From ZYF759 sp046297455 (GTDB lineage: Bacteria; Pseudomonadota; Alphaproteobacteria; Rhizobiales; Rhizobiaceae), in assembly GCA_046297455.1 (NCBI GenBank), contig JBKBIT010000002.1:1-64000 (forward strand): a stretch of 64,000 nt of DNA. Reading direction: 5' to 3'. The notes under the pieces were generated by a model, which made no database searches, was not told the DNA's origin, and was given only the letters and a program-made list of their open reading frames with translations. Of the stretch, positions 43,939 to 53,738 are shown in pieces. The translations under genes were made by a program, and so were the position numbers. Numbering within the stretch: position 1 is the first letter of the stretch; every line of letters begins with the position of its first letter.

Positions 43939-44972
43939 CCGCTTCGCTTTCCCGCGTTCCCTGCACCGTCGTCACCGGCTTTCTGGGATCAGGCAAGACC
44001 ACGCTGATCCGCCACGTGCTTGAAAACGCCAACGGCAAGCGCCTGGCGCTGATCGTCAACGAGTTCGGCGATGTCGGCGTCGATGGCGAGATCTTGAAGG
44101 GCTGCGGCATCGAGGCATGCCCGGAGGAAAATGTCGTCGAACTCGCCAATGGCTGCATCTGCTGCACCGTGGCCGATGATTTTGCCCCCGCCCTCGACCT
44201 CATCCTGTCGCGCGAGCCGAAGGTCGACCACATCCTGATCGAGACCTCCGGCCTTGCCCTGCCCAAGCCGCTGATCCAGGCCTTCAACTGGCCGAATATC
44301 AAGGGCAAGGTGACGGTGGACGGCGTGGTCGCGGTGGTCGACGGTGCAGCATTGGCAGACGGACGCGTGGCCCACGACATGGACGCGCTTGCGGCCCAGC
44401 GGGCGGCCGACGAATCGCTCGATCATGACGATCCGGTCGAAGAGGTGTTCGATGACCAGATCGCCTGCGCGGACCTGATCGTGCTGTCCAAGACCGATCT
44501 GATTGACGATGGCGCGCGCGGCGCAGCCGAGGCCCGTATCGCTGATCATCTGGCGCGCGCGGTCAAGATCGTCCCGGCCGCCAACGGCCGTGTCGACGCC
44601 TCGGTGCTGCTTGGCATGGGCTTGGCGGTCGAGGACGACATCGAGAACCGCAAGACCGGTCATGACGGCGCCTTCGACCACGAGCATGACGACTTCGACA
44701 CTTTCGTCATCGAACTGCCCGCAGTCGCCGACCCGGACGAACTCGCGCGCAAGGTAGCGGCTGCGGCAGAAGCCGAAAACGCGCTGCGTGTAAAAGGTTT
44801 TGCAGAGGTGGAAGGCAAGCCGATGCGGCTTCTGGTGCAGGCAGTCGGCCCGCGCGTGGCGCATTATTACGACCGCGCCTGGCAGCCGGGCGAACAGCGC
44901 GGCACGCGCCTCGTCGTCATTGGATTGAAGGGCCTCGACCGCGCCGCGATCGAGAAGGCGCTGGCGGCCTGA
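43935..44972 (+). CDS. cobW: CobW, COG0523 G3E GTPase / metallochaperone
   Basis: 345 residues. Walker A GFLGSGKTTLIRHVLEN at about 13-29, the metal motif GCICC (in NGCICCTV), a Walker B-like ETSGLALP and base motif SKTDL are the marks of CobW. A short His/Asp patch (DHEHDDFD) precedes the C-terminal domain. It is thought to deliver cobalt to the CobNST chelatase. cobN starts four bases after its stop. Confidence 0.96.
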   Translation: MTASLSRVPCTVVTGFLGSGKTTLIRHVLENANGKRLALIVNEFGDVGVDGEILKGCGIEACPEENVVELANGCICCTVADDFAPALDLILSREPKVDHILIETSGLALPKPLIQAFNWPNIKGKVTVDGVVAVVDGAALADGRVAHDMDALAAQRAADESLDHDDPVEEVFDDQIACADLIVLSKTDLIDDGARGAAEARIADHLARAVKIVPAANGRVDASVLLGMGLAVEDDIENRKTGHDGAFDHEHDDFDTFVIELPAVADPDELARKVAAAAEAENALRVKGFAEVEGKPMRLLVQAVGPRVAHYYDRAWQPGEQRGTRLVVIGLKGLDRAAIEKALAA

Positions 44973-44976
44973 TCCC

Positions 44977-47900
44977 ATGCACCTGCTCGCCACCTCCACG
45001 GCCACGCTGGACGACCTGATCGAGCCCATCGATCTGGCCCAGCAACCGGCCGAGATGGTGGTGCTGTCCTTTTCCGACAGCGACCTGTCGGCGGTGGCTG
45101 CCGCTTGGCGAGCCCACGGGTCGGAACTGCCGACTTTGCGGCTGGCGGCCCTGCGCGACCTGCGACACCCGATGTCGGTCGATCTCTGGCTCGACACGGT
45201 GGCGGCACAGGCCAAAGTTATCCTCGTGCGGGTGCTGGGTGGCTACGAGTGGTGGCGCTATGGCTGCGACCGGTTGTCCGAACTAGCGCGAAGAAAGGGC
45301 ATCCTGCTGGCGCTGCTGCCCGGCGAGTGCCGCGAACATGACGAGCGTCTGTCGGGGCTGTCGACGCTCGGGCAGGACGAGCTTTCCCGGCTGCTGGCCT
45401 GTTTTCGCGAAGGCGGGCCGGACAACATGGCCACCCTTCTGGTGCGCACGGCAAGGCTTGCCGGCTACGAGGTCGAGGCGCCGGAGGCCAGAGAAGTGCC
45501 CAAGGCCGGCTTCTGGCAGCCGGATCGCGGCATGTGCGATCTCGAAGCCGTGCTTGCGGCCCGGCCGGAGGGGACGCCTTGCGTGCCGATCCTCTTCTAC
45601 CGTTCCATGCTGCTCGCCGCCGACATCGCGCCGGTCGAAGCTTTGTGCGCGGAACTCGCCGCACGAGAAATCTTCGCCGCGCCGATCTTCGTGTCCAGTC
45701 TGAAGGACAAGGCAGTCGCCCGGTTCATCGAGGAGGCCTGTGCGTCGCTCGCCCCCTCGCTGATGATCTCCACCACAGCCTTTGCCAGCGGCGCGGAGCC
45801 GGGTGCCGAAACCCTGTTCGACCGCATCGGCGTGCCGGTCCTGCAGGCGGTCGTCGCCACCACGCGCCGCGAGGCCTGGGAGAGCGGCGAGCGCGGGCTG
45901 GCGCCAGCCGATCTCGCCATGCATGTCGTGCTGCCGGAACTCGACGGACGCGTCCTTGCGGGCGCCATCTCCTTCAAGGACGTGACCGAAATCGGCGACG
46001 GGCTCGACCATCGCGGACAGATCAACCGGCCAGAGCCGGACCGGGTCGCCGCCGTTGCCGAACGTGTGGCCAGGCTCATCCAGCTTCAGTCGACACCGCC
46101 TGCAAAGCGCAACATCACGATACTGATCCCCGACTATCCGGCCGCTACCGGTCGCACCGGCTATGCCGTCGGCCTTGACGTGCCGCAGAGCGTGCTGACC
46201 ATGCTGCAGGATCTGAAGGATGCCGGCTATCATGTTGACTTCATTCCCGAAACAGCACGTGACCTGTTGCGGATGATTGACAGAGCCGGAGAAGGGATCG
46301 CGGCAGAAGACTATGCGCTCTCTTTCGACCGTTTGCCGGAGACCGCACAACAAAAGGTGATCGACACGTGGGGTGACCCGCCCTCCCACGAGCGTATCGG
46401 CTTCCGAGCTGCCCGGTTTGGCAATGTCACCGTCGCGCTCGCGCCTGATCGTGGGCGCTCGGACGACCGGCGGGTGGACTATCACGACCCAAGCCTCGCC
46501 CCACGTCACGAACTCATCGCCTTCGGCATCTGGTTGCGTGAAGAACTCGGCTGCCACGCGATCGTCCATGTCGGCGCCCATGGCACGCTGGAATGGCTGC
46601 CGGGCAAGACGGTTGCGCTGTCAAAAGACTGTTTTCCGGAGATCGTCACTGGCGGGCTGCCGGTGGTCTATCCCTTCATCGTCTCCAATCCGGGCGAGGC
46701 CGCCCAGGCCAAGCGACGCATCGCGGCCATCACCATCGGGCATCTGCCGCCGCCGCTGACGGGTGCGGGCCTCTCGGAAGACCAGCAGAAGCTCGAACGG
46801 CTGGTGGACGAGTACGCGCAGGCCGACGGGCTCGACCGGCGCCGCCGCGACCGGCTGGGCCAGTTGATTGTTGAGACCGCGCGCAGGACCGGGCTGGCAA
46901 AGGAAGCCGGCATCGACGAGGCAGATGCGCCCGACGAGGCGCTGATGCGCATCGATGCCTGGCTTTGCGATCTCAAGGATTTCGCCATCAAGGACGGGCT
47001 GCACGTCTATGGGCGCGCGGAGCCGGATGCCGACCGGGTCCGTATCGAGAGTGCGGAGCGCGAGCGCACAGCGCTGCTGGCCGCACTCGACGGACGGCAC
47101 GTTTCGCCCGGCCCGTCGGGCGCTCCGGCGCGGGGGCGGACCGATGTGCTGCCCACCGGACGCAATCTGTTCGCCGCCGACCCGCGCACCATGCCCACGC
47201 CGACCGCCTTCGAACTGGGACAGTCAGCCGCTGAGGAAGTGCTGCGGGTTTATCTGCAGGAACATGGAGACTGGCCAAAATCGCTTGTCTTCGACCTGTG
47301 GGGCAGCCAGTCGCTCCGGACAGGGGGCGAGGAGATCGCGCAGGGGCTGGCGCTGATGGGCTGCCGGCCGCAATGGGACCATGCGACGGGCCGCGTCACC
47401 GGCATCGAGGTGCTGCCGCCGGCTGTGCTCGGCCGCCCGCGCATCGACGTGACCTGGCGCATCTCGGGCCTCTTCCGCGACATGTTCCCGACCCAGATCG
47501 CGCTGATGGATGCAGCCGTTGCCGCAGTCGCCGCCCGCGACGAGGAGGATGGCGAGAACGCCCTGGCGGCGGAACGGCGTGAGAAGGGTGCGGCTCCCTC
47601 CCGCATTTTCGGCTCGCGCCCCGGCACATATGGCGCGGGCATCGAGGAACTGCTGTCGTCGGGGCGCTGGGAAGAGCGCGAGGAACTGGGCCATGCCTAT
47701 CTGGCGGCGACCTCCCATGCCTATGGCGGGGCGGAAGGCAATTCGCGCGAGGCCAAAGGCGCGTTTGCCGAGCGGATCGGCGGCGCCGACCTCTTGATCC
47801 ACACGGGCGACGATCCCGGCCGTGACATTCTGGAGGGTTCTGCCGATGTCGCCTTCATCGGTGGGTTCGCAGCAGCCGTCGCGGCACTTGGCGGCAAGGC

Positions 47901-48315
47901 CGATCTCGTGGCGCTCGACACGACCGACCCGCAGAAGCCGCGCGCGCGCTCGGTGGCCGAAGCAGTGACCCGTACAGTGCGGGCCCGTGCGATCAACCCG
48001 CGCTTCATCGAGGGGCAGTTGCGCCACGGACCTCGCGGGGCGGCCGAATTCGCCGAGACGGTGGACCGGCTGGTGGGCTTCGCGGAAACCACCCATGCCA
48101 TTTCCGGCGACCTCATCGAGGCCGTCCACGACGCCTATCTGGGCGACGAGCGGGTTCGCGAGTTTATCCTCGACCAGAACCCGGCTGCCGCGCGCGCGAT
48201 CGCCGAACGTTTCCTGTCGGCGCGCCGGCGCGGGTTGTGGCATCCGCTGCGCAATTCGATCGATGCCGATCTCCTGGCCCTGATCGAAGAAGCCAAGGCG
48301 CTGGAGGCCGCATGA
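44977..48315 (+). CDS. cobN: Cobaltochelatase subunit CobN
   Basis: 1112 residues, the large BchH/CobN chelatase subunit. Typical segments are PDYPAATGRTGYAVGLD, HVGAHGTLEWLPGK, FDLWGSQSLRTGGEEIAQ, and GSRPGTYGAGIEELL. It binds hydrogenobyrinic diamide and inserts cobalt with CobS and CobT, whose genes are not in this window. It is somewhat shorter than the Pseudomonas denitrificans protein (about 1270). It overlaps cobG by four bases. Confidence 0.97.
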   Translation: MHLLATSTATLDDLIEPIDLAQQPAEMVVLSFSDSDLSAVAAAWRAHGSELPTLRLAALRDLRHPMSVDLWLDTVAAQAKVILVRVLGGYEWWRYGCDRLSELARRKGILLALLPGECREHDERLSGLSTLGQDELSRLLACFREGGPDNMATLLVRTARLAGYEVEAPEAREVPKAGFWQPDRGMCDLEAVLAARPEGTPCVPILFYRSMLLAADIAPVEALCAELAAREIFAAPIFVSSLKDKAVARFIEEACASLAPSLMISTTAFASGAEPGAETLFDRIGVPVLQAVVATTRREAWESGERGLAPADLAMHVVLPELDGRVLAGAISFKDVTEIGDGLDHRGQINRPEPDRVAAVAERVARLIQLQSTPPAKRNITILIPDYPAATGRTGYAVGLDVPQSVLTMLQDLKDAGYHVDFIPETARDLLRMIDRAGEGIAAEDYALSFDRLPETAQQKVIDTWGDPPSHERIGFRAARFGNVTVALAPDRGRSDDRRVDYHDPSLAPRHELIAFGIWLREELGCHAIVHVGAHGTLEWLPGKTVALSKDCFPEIVTGGLPVVYPFIVSNPGEAAQAKRRIAAITIGHLPPPLTGAGLSEDQQKLERLVDEYAQADGLDRRRRDRLGQLIVETARRTGLAKEAGIDEADAPDEALMRIDAWLCDLKDFAIKDGLHVYGRAEPDADRVRIESAERERTALLAALDGRHVSPGPSGAPARGRTDVLPTGRNLFAADPRTMPTPTAFELGQSAAEEVLRVYLQEHGDWPKSLVFDLWGSQSLRTGGEEIAQGLALMGCRPQWDHATGRVTGIEVLPPAVLGRPRIDVTWRISGLFRDMFPTQIALMDAAVAAVAARDEEDGENALAAERREKGAAPSRIFGSRPGTYGAGIEELLSSGRWEEREELGHAYLAATSHAYGGAEGNSREAKGAFAERIGGADLLIHTGDDPGRDILEGSADVAFIGGFAAAVAALGGKADLVALDTTDPQKPRARSVAEAVTRTVRARAINPRFIEGQLRHGPRGAAEFAETVDRLVGFAETTHAISGDLIEAVHDAYLGDERVREFILDQNPAAARAIAERFLSARRRGLWHPLRNSIDADLLALIEEAKALEAA

Positions 48316-49580
48316 GCACCCGACGCGGCGCCTGCCCTTCCCTGCGCGAGCCGATGGCGACCGGCGACGGGCTGCTGGTGCGCCTGTCGCCTGCCGGCAC
48401 GGGCTGGACGCCGCAGGAGCTTTCGACGCTGGCGGCTGCCGCCGCACGTTTCGGCAACGGCATTCTGGAGGTCACGAGCCGCGGCAATCTCCAGATCAGG
48501 GGGCTGACGGCAGCGAGTGTCGAAGGGCTGGCGTCCGAGATCGAAGTCGCCGCGATCCCGCTGCGCACCGGCCTGGCCATCGACACCGGAGCGCTGGCGG
48601 GCATCGATGCCGACGAGATCGCCAATCCGCTGCCACTGGCGCGCGCGCTCCATGATGCGGTCGAGGCATCGGGACGGACGGCCCGGCTGGCGCCCAAATG
48701 CTCGGTGGTGATCGATGGCGGCGGCAGGCTGCCGCTTGACGACCTGATTGCCGATGTGCGGCTTGCCGCCGATCCGACCGATGCCAGCCAGTGGCTGATT
48801 TCGGTGGGCGGCACGGCGCATGCTGCCAGGCCTGTCGCCTCCGTCGCCGCGACGGAGGCGGTTGCGGCGGTCATCGGCCTTCTCGAAGCGATCGCCGCCA
48901 AAGGCAGGTTGGCACGGGGCCGCAATCTGACGGATGCCGATCTGATTGGTTTCGGGCCGGCACCTCATAAGGCCCCAGCACGACCGGTCATTGCACCGGT
49001 TGGCCTTTTTCCGCTCGCCGATGGCAGCCTGGCGACGGCTGTAGTCCTGCCTTTCGGCCAGGTGGAGGCCGATACAGTCGCTGCCTTCTGCGCGGCAATT
49101 GCCGCTGTCGCCGCCTCCGAAATCCGCCTTGCGCCCGGCCGAGGCCTAATCGTGCCCGGCCTCGATGCCGAGACCTGTGCCGCCGTCGAAGCGAAGGCCA
49201 TCGCGCTTGGTTTCATCACCGATCCGGTCGACCCGCGCCTTCGCATCGCTGCCTGTGCGGGCGCGCCTTTCTGCGCGTCGGCGAATTTTGCCACCCGCGA
49301 CCTAGGCATGGAGATTGCCGCGCGGGCGCGCAGTCTTCTGGCCGGCAGGATGCTCCACATTTCGGGCTGCGCGAAACGCTGCGCGGAGCCCCCTGCCCCG
49401 GATTTTACCCTTCTGGGCGCCGAGGACGGCTGCCTCGTCCTGCCGGGCGATGGCCGGCAAGCGCCGCCGACGGGCGCCGTCGCACCCGAAGAGGCCCTTG
49501 CCGCTCTCAGACGATTGGCCGATACGGAACTGGCGCATGACAGGCCACTGGCGCGCAAAGCGCAGCCGGCAGACAGTTGA
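48312..49580 (+). CDS. cobG: CobG, precorrin-3B synthase
   Basis: 422 residues from ATG 48312. It is a nitrite/sulfite-reductase-like fold with two ferredoxin-like halves; the cluster cysteines sit in CAGAPFC (C-x5-C) and GCAKRC (C-x3-C). The enzyme uses O2 to hydroxylate precorrin-3A and form the lactone. Its presence shows the aerobic pathway; many alphaproteobacteria use CobZ instead. The first codons MSTRRGACPSL also match the family. Confidence 0.93.
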   Translation: MSTRRGACPSLREPMATGDGLLVRLSPAGTGWTPQELSTLAAAAARFGNGILEVTSRGNLQIRGLTAASVEGLASEIEVAAIPLRTGLAIDTGALAGIDADEIANPLPLARALHDAVEASGRTARLAPKCSVVIDGGGRLPLDDLIADVRLAADPTDASQWLISVGGTAHAARPVASVAATEAVAAVIGLLEAIAAKGRLARGRNLTDADLIGFGPAPHKAPARPVIAPVGLFPLADGSLATAVVLPFGQVEADTVAAFCAAIAAVAASEIRLAPGRGLIVPGLDAETCAAVEAKAIALGFITDPVDPRLRIAACAGAPFCASANFATRDLGMEIAARARSLLAGRMLHISGCAKRCAEPPAPDFTLLGAEDGCLVLPGDGRQAPPTGAVAPEEALAALRRLADTELAHDRPLARKAQPADS

Positions 49581-49591
49581 ACCGGGAACAG

Positions 49592-50224
49592 ATGATAACC
49601 ACCGACTACATTCGCGACGGCGACGCGATCTACGAGAAATCCTTCACCATCATCCGTGCGGAGGCCGATCTGTCGCCTTTCGCACCGGAGGAGGCCGACG
49701 TCGCCATCCGCATGATCCATGCCTGCGGGCTGGTCGAGGCGGCGCAGCACTTCGTCTTCTCACCGGGATTCGTGGCGGCCGCGCGTACGGCGCTCAGGGC
49801 CGGCGCGCCGATATTGTGCGATGCCGAGATGGTCGCTCATGGTGTCACCCGCGCGCGCCTGCCGGCCAACAACGAGGTCATCTGCACGCTGCGCGACCCG
49901 CGCACGCCGCAACTGGCAAGGGAGTTGGGCAACACGCGCTCGGCCGCCGCGCTCGAATTGTGGCGCGACCGGCTGGAAGGTTCCCTCGTGGCCATCGGCA
50001 ACGCGCCTACGGCGCTTTTCCATCTGCTCGACATGCTGGCCGCCGGCGCGCCGAAACCCGCCGCCATCATCGGCATGCCGGTGGGCTTCGTGGGCGCGAT
50101 GGAATCCAAGGAAGCGCTGGCTGAGGGGGATCACGGCGTGCCCTTTGCCATCGTGCGCGGCCGGATGGGCGGCAGCGCGATGACGGCCGCCGCCGTCAAC
50201 GCCATCGCGAGGGCGGGCCTGTGA
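49592..50224 (+). CDS. cobH: CobH, precorrin-8X methylmutase
   Basis: 210 residues from ATG 49592: YIRDGDAIYEKSFTIIRAEADL opens the protein and IRMIHACG carries the catalytic His. It moves the C11 methyl to C12, giving hydrogenobyrinic acid. A TTG at 49577 overlapping the cobG stop would add five residues and is the coupled alternative. The stop overlaps cobI by four bases. Confidence 0.95.
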   Translation: MITTDYIRDGDAIYEKSFTIIRAEADLSPFAPEEADVAIRMIHACGLVEAAQHFVFSPGFVAAARTALRAGAPILCDAEMVAHGVTRARLPANNEVICTLRDPRTPQLARELGNTRSAAALELWRDRLEGSLVAIGNAPTALFHLLDMLAAGAPKPAAIIGMPVGFVGAMESKEALAEGDHGVPFAIVRGRMGGSAMTAAAVNAIARAGL

Positions 50225-50991
50225 GCCGCCCGGGCAAACTCATCGGCGTTGGCACCGGACCGGGCGATCCGGAACTGCTGACGGTCAAGGCGGTGAAGGC
50301 GCTGGAGGCGGCCGACGTGGTGGCGCATTTCGCCAAGCGCGGCAACTCCAGCAATGCGCGCCGCATCGTCGAGGCGTATCTGCGCCCGGACGTGGTGGAG
50401 CTGCCCCTGCTCTACCCCGTCACCACCGAGATCGCGCGCAACCATGAAGACTATCGTAGCCAGATCGACCGGTTCTATACAGAGTCGACCGAAGCAGTGG
50501 CGGCTCATCTGGACGCGGGGCGAACCATCGCGGTGCTGAGCGAGGGCGATCCGCTCTTCTACGGCTCCTACATGCACCTGCATGTGCGCCTTTCCGACCG
50601 GTACCCGACCGCGGTGATCCCCGGCATAACGGCGATGTCGGGGTGCTGGTCGCAGGCGGGTGTGCCGATCGTCCAGGGCGACGATATCATGACGATCCTG
50701 CCCGGGACGCTCGCCGAGGCCGAGCTTGCTGCCCGGCTGTCGAACAGCGAGGCGGCGATCATCATGAAGGTCGGACGCAATCTGCACCGGATCCGGCGCG
50801 CGCTGGCAACAGCCGGCAAGCTCGACCAGGCGATCTATGTCGAGCGCGGCACGATGGCGAACGGACACGTGGTGCGGCTTGCCGACAAGTCGGACGATGC
50901 CGCGCCCTATTTTTCCATCGTGTTGGTGCCGGGATGGGCGGGGCTCACCAGTGTCAAGGCGGCGGCCGGCGCGGGGATGGCCGCGGAATGA
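50221..50991 (+). CDS. cobI: CobI, precorrin-2 C20-methyltransferase
   Basis: 256 residues from GTG 50221. The SAM-binding GVGTGPGDPELLTVKAVKAL is the family start; SEGDPLFYGSYMH and ITAMSGCWSQAG distinguish the C20 enzyme. It makes precorrin-3A. Coupled by overlaps to cobH and cobJ. Confidence 0.95.
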   Translation: MSRPGKLIGVGTGPGDPELLTVKAVKALEAADVVAHFAKRGNSSNARRIVEAYLRPDVVELPLLYPVTTEIARNHEDYRSQIDRFYTESTEAVAAHLDAGRTIAVLSEGDPLFYGSYMHLHVRLSDRYPTAVIPGITAMSGCWSQAGVPIVQGDDIMTILPGTLAEAELAARLSNSEAAIIMKVGRNLHRIRRALATAGKLDQAIYVERGTMANGHVVRLADKSDDAAPYFSIVLVPGWAGLTSVKAAAGAGMAAE

Positions 50992-51749
50992 GCGGGCGCC
51001 TGACAATCGTGGGCATCGGCCCCGGTAGCCCCGAGCAGGTCACGCCACAGGCCCTCGCGGCCGTCGCGGAGGCAGAGGCCGTCTTCGGCTACGGACCCTA
51101 TCTCGACCGGCTCGACATTTCGGCCGAGCGCAAGAACCCGTCGGACAATCGCGAGGAACTGTCGCGCGCCGAATCCGCGCTCACCCGCGCCGCCGCCGGC
51201 CAGACCGTCTCCATGGTCTCGGGCGGCGATCCGGGCGTTTTCGCCATGGCGGCGGCCATTTGCGAGGCGGTGGAACACGGTCCGTCCCACTGGCGCGAGA
51301 TCGAGATCGAGACGATACCGGGCGTCACCGCGATGCTGGCAGTCGCCGCCCGCGCGGGCGCGCCCCTCGGCCACGATTTCTGCGCCATCTCGCTGTCGGA
51401 CAATCTAAAGCCCTGGGAAGTGGTGGAGCGCAGGTTGGCGGCGGCGGCGAGTGCCGGCTTCGTTATCGCGCTCTACAATCCGATCAGCCGCGCGCGGCCC
51501 TGGCAGCTGGGCCGTGCGTTCGAGCTCCTTGCCACCATCCTGCCTGGCTCTACGCCGGTGATCTTCGGCCGTGCCGCCGGCCGGCCAGACGAACGCATCG
51601 AGACGGTTCGGCTCGACATGGCGGAAGCCGGCATGGCCGACATGGCTACCTGCGTCATCATCGGCTCGCCTGAGACCAGGGTGGTCGGGCGGCCGGATCG
51701 CGCGCCGCTGGTCTACACGCCCCGTTTCTCGGCCGAGGCCGCAAAATGA
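50988..51749 (+). CDS. cobJ: CobJ, precorrin-3B C17-methyltransferase
   Basis: 253 residues from ATG 50988. IVGIGPGSPEQVTPQAL, the GYGPYLDRL segment, SGGDPGVFAMA and ALYNPISRARP define CobJ. It contracts the ring to precorrin-4. Its start overlaps cobI by four bases and its last 37 bases overlap the end of antisense cobK. The longer frame back to 50643 is a shadow in cobI. Confidence 0.95.
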   Translation: MSGRLTIVGIGPGSPEQVTPQALAAVAEAEAVFGYGPYLDRLDISAERKNPSDNREELSRAESALTRAAAGQTVSMVSGGDPGVFAMAAAICEAVEHGPSHWREIEIETIPGVTAMLAVAARAGAPLGHDFCAISLSDNLKPWEVVERRLAAAASAGFVIALYNPISRARPWQLGRAFELLATILPGSTPVIFGRAAGRPDERIETVRLDMAEAGMADMATCVIIGSPETRVVGRPDRAPLVYTPRFSAEAAK

Positions 51750-52483
51750 GCGATCCGGGTCACGGCCTCGTCCACCGTCGCGACCGTCGCGGCGTCTGGC
51801 TTGCCCGGGCGCCGGACCATGACGATCTCGATGCCGAGTTCGCGTGCGGCTGCGATCTTACCATAGGTGGCAGCTCCGCCGCTGTTCTTGGACAGGATGG
51901 CATCGATGCGGCGATCGCGCAGAAGCCGCCGCTCGTCGTCTTCGGCAAAAGGTCCGCGCGCCAGCAGGAATTGCGCTCTGGGCAGGTCCAACGGCGGATC
52001 CACCGGATCGACGGACCGGATCAGATAGAAATGCTGCGGCTGGCTGCAAAGCGGCGCCAATTCCTGCCGGCCGAGCGTGACCAGAACGCGACGCGCAGGC
52101 GTTCCAAGCAAGGCGACGGCTTGCAGCACGGTATCGACTTCGGTCCATCGATCCCCCTGCCGCTTCGTCCAGCCGGGTCGGCGCAGGACCAGCAGCGGCA
52201 CATTCGTCACCCGCGCGGCCTCTGCCGCATTGGCGGAGATGCGGGCGGCAAAGGGATGGGTGGCGTCCACGAGCAGGTCGATGCCCTCAGCGCCCAAATG
52301 CGCGGCCAGTCCCTCCGCACCGCCGAAGCCACCAACGCGCACCGGCACCGGCTGTGCGGCCGGGTTCACCGTGCGCCCGGCAAGCGACAGCGTGATCCGG
52401 CATCCGGGCGTGCCGGCCAGTCTTGCTGCCAGTTCGCGCGCCTCGGTCGTGCCGCCCAGGATCAGTATCTTGTAGGCCATCAT
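51713..52483 (-). CDS. cobK: CobK, precorrin-6A reductase
   Basis: 256 residues, MMAYKILILGGTTEARELAARL start, then DATHPFAARISANA and ILSKNSGGAATYGKI, the conserved CobK marks. NADPH-dependent reduction of precorrin-6A. It runs opposite to its neighbours: its 3-prime end overlaps cobJ and its start meets cobL. The AGAAG site fits the second ATG (52480) slightly better than the first (52483). The frame is open upstream into cobL on the opposite strand, which is not real coding. Confidence 0.94.
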   Translation of the reverse strand: MMAYKILILGGTTEARELAARLAGTPGCRITLSLAGRTVNPAAQPVPVRVGGFGGAEGLAAHLGAEGIDLLVDATHPFAARISANAAEAARVTNVPLLVLRRPGWTKRQGDRWTEVDTVLQAVALLGTPARRVLVTLGRQELAPLCSQPQHFYLIRSVDPVDPPLDLPRAQFLLARGPFAEDDERRLLRDRRIDAILSKNSGGAATYGKIAAARELGIEIVMVRRPGKPDAATVATVDEAVTRIAHFAASAEKRGV

Positions 52484-53738
52484 GTCTTCTAGTGAGCAGA
52501 GGTGGGCCGCCACAAGCGCCAAATGGCTGTCGATCGTCGGCATCGGCGAAGATGGGGTGGCCGGTCTCGGCGAGAAGGCCCGCCGGCTTGTCAGCGAGGC
52601 CGAGTTCGTCTTCGGCGGCAAGCGGCATCTGACACTTGCCGAAAGCCTGATCAACGGCAAGGCAACGGCATGGCCATCGCCCTTCAGCGACGGCATCGAG
52701 ACTATCCGTGGGCTTCGCGGCCGCCGCGTCTGCGTGCTCGCCTCCGGCGATCCCTTCCTGCATGGCGTCGGCGCCACGCTTGCCCGCCATGTACCGGCCG
52801 ATGAAATGGACGTCGTGCCGGCTCCCTCGGCGTTTTCGCTCGCCGCCGCACGGCTCGGCTGGCCTCTGGCAGATATCGACACAGTTTCGCTACACGGGCG
52901 GCCTTTGGCCCAGCTGCGTCCCTGGCTGCACCCTGGACGCCGCATCCTGACGCTCACATCCGATGCAAGCGGGCCTTCCGACATCGCCGCATTGCTGCGC
53001 AATGTTGGATTTGGTAAGTCAAAACTTACGGTTCTGGAGGCGCTGGGTGGCCCTGACGAACGAATGCTAGAGACGACCGCATCCGGGGTCGATCTGGCCG
53101 AGGTCCATCCGCTCAATCTTGTCGCTGTCGAGGTCGAGGCAGACGCTGACGCCCCGGTGCTTGGTCTGGCTGCCGGCCTGCCCGACGAAATGTTCGAGCA
53201 TGACGGCCAGATAACCAAGCGCGAGATCAGGGCGGCGACACTCTCCGCGCTCGCACCCCGGCGTGGCGAACTTCTGTGGGACATCGGCGCCGGGTCGGGT
53301 TCTGTTTCGCTGGAATGGGTGCTGCTGCACCCGAGCATGTCGGCAATTTCGATTGAAGCGCATGGCGAGCGCGTAGCGCGGATCGGCCGGAATGCCGAAA
53401 GCCTGGGCGTCACCAACCTTCAAGTCGTTGAAGGGACGGCCCCGGATGCCCTTTCCGGTCTGCCCGCCCCCGATGCCATCTTCGTCGGCGGTGGGGGCAG
53501 CCGTCCTGGCGTCATGGCAGCGGCCCTGGCCGCATTGAAGCCTGGCGGTCGGCTGGTGGCCAATGCGGTGACACTCGAGATGGAAGCGGTGCTGCTCGAC
53601 CTTCACGCCAGCCAGGGCGGCGCGCTCAAGCGCCTCTCCGTCCAGCGTGCCGAACGCGTCGGCTCCATGACTGGATGGCGTGCCGCGATGCCGGTGACGC
53701 AATGGGCCTGGACGAAACCCCAGGGAGGAGGGTCATGA
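52482..53738 (+). CDS. cobL: CobL, precorrin-6Y C5,15-methyltransferase (decarboxylating)
   Basis: 418 residues: N-terminal CbiE-like methylase (IVGIGEDGVAGLGEKA, ASGDPFLHGVGATL) and C-terminal CbiT-like domain (LLWDIGAGSGSVSLEW). It methylates C5 and C15 and decarboxylates the C12 side chain. ATG 52482 is the only usable start, placed directly against the divergent cobK start. It overlaps cobE by four bases. Confidence 0.95.
   Translation: MSSSEQRWAATSAKWLSIVGIGEDGVAGLGEKARRLVSEAEFVFGGKRHLTLAESLINGKATAWPSPFSDGIETIRGLRGRRVCVLASGDPFLHGVGATLARHVPADEMDVVPAPSAFSLAAARLGWPLADIDTVSLHGRPLAQLRPWLHPGRRILTLTSDASGPSDIAALLRNVGFGKSKLTVLEALGGPDERMLETTASGVDLAEVHPLNLVAVEVEADADAPVLGLAAGLPDEMFEHDGQITKREIRAATLSALAPRRGELLWDIGAGSGSVSLEWVLLHPSMSAISIEAHGERVARIGRNAESLGVTNLQVVEGTAPDALSGLPAPDAIFVGGGGSRPGVMAAALAALKPGGRLVANAVTLEMEAVLLDLHASQGGALKRLSVQRAERVGSMTGWRAAMPVTQWAWTKPQGGGS

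Noticed and set aside
52490..53416. N-terminal half of a 567-residue minus-strand frame running from cobL into cobK
   Set aside because: The upstream 310 residues are antisense to cobL; only the part from about 52483 downward is CobK.
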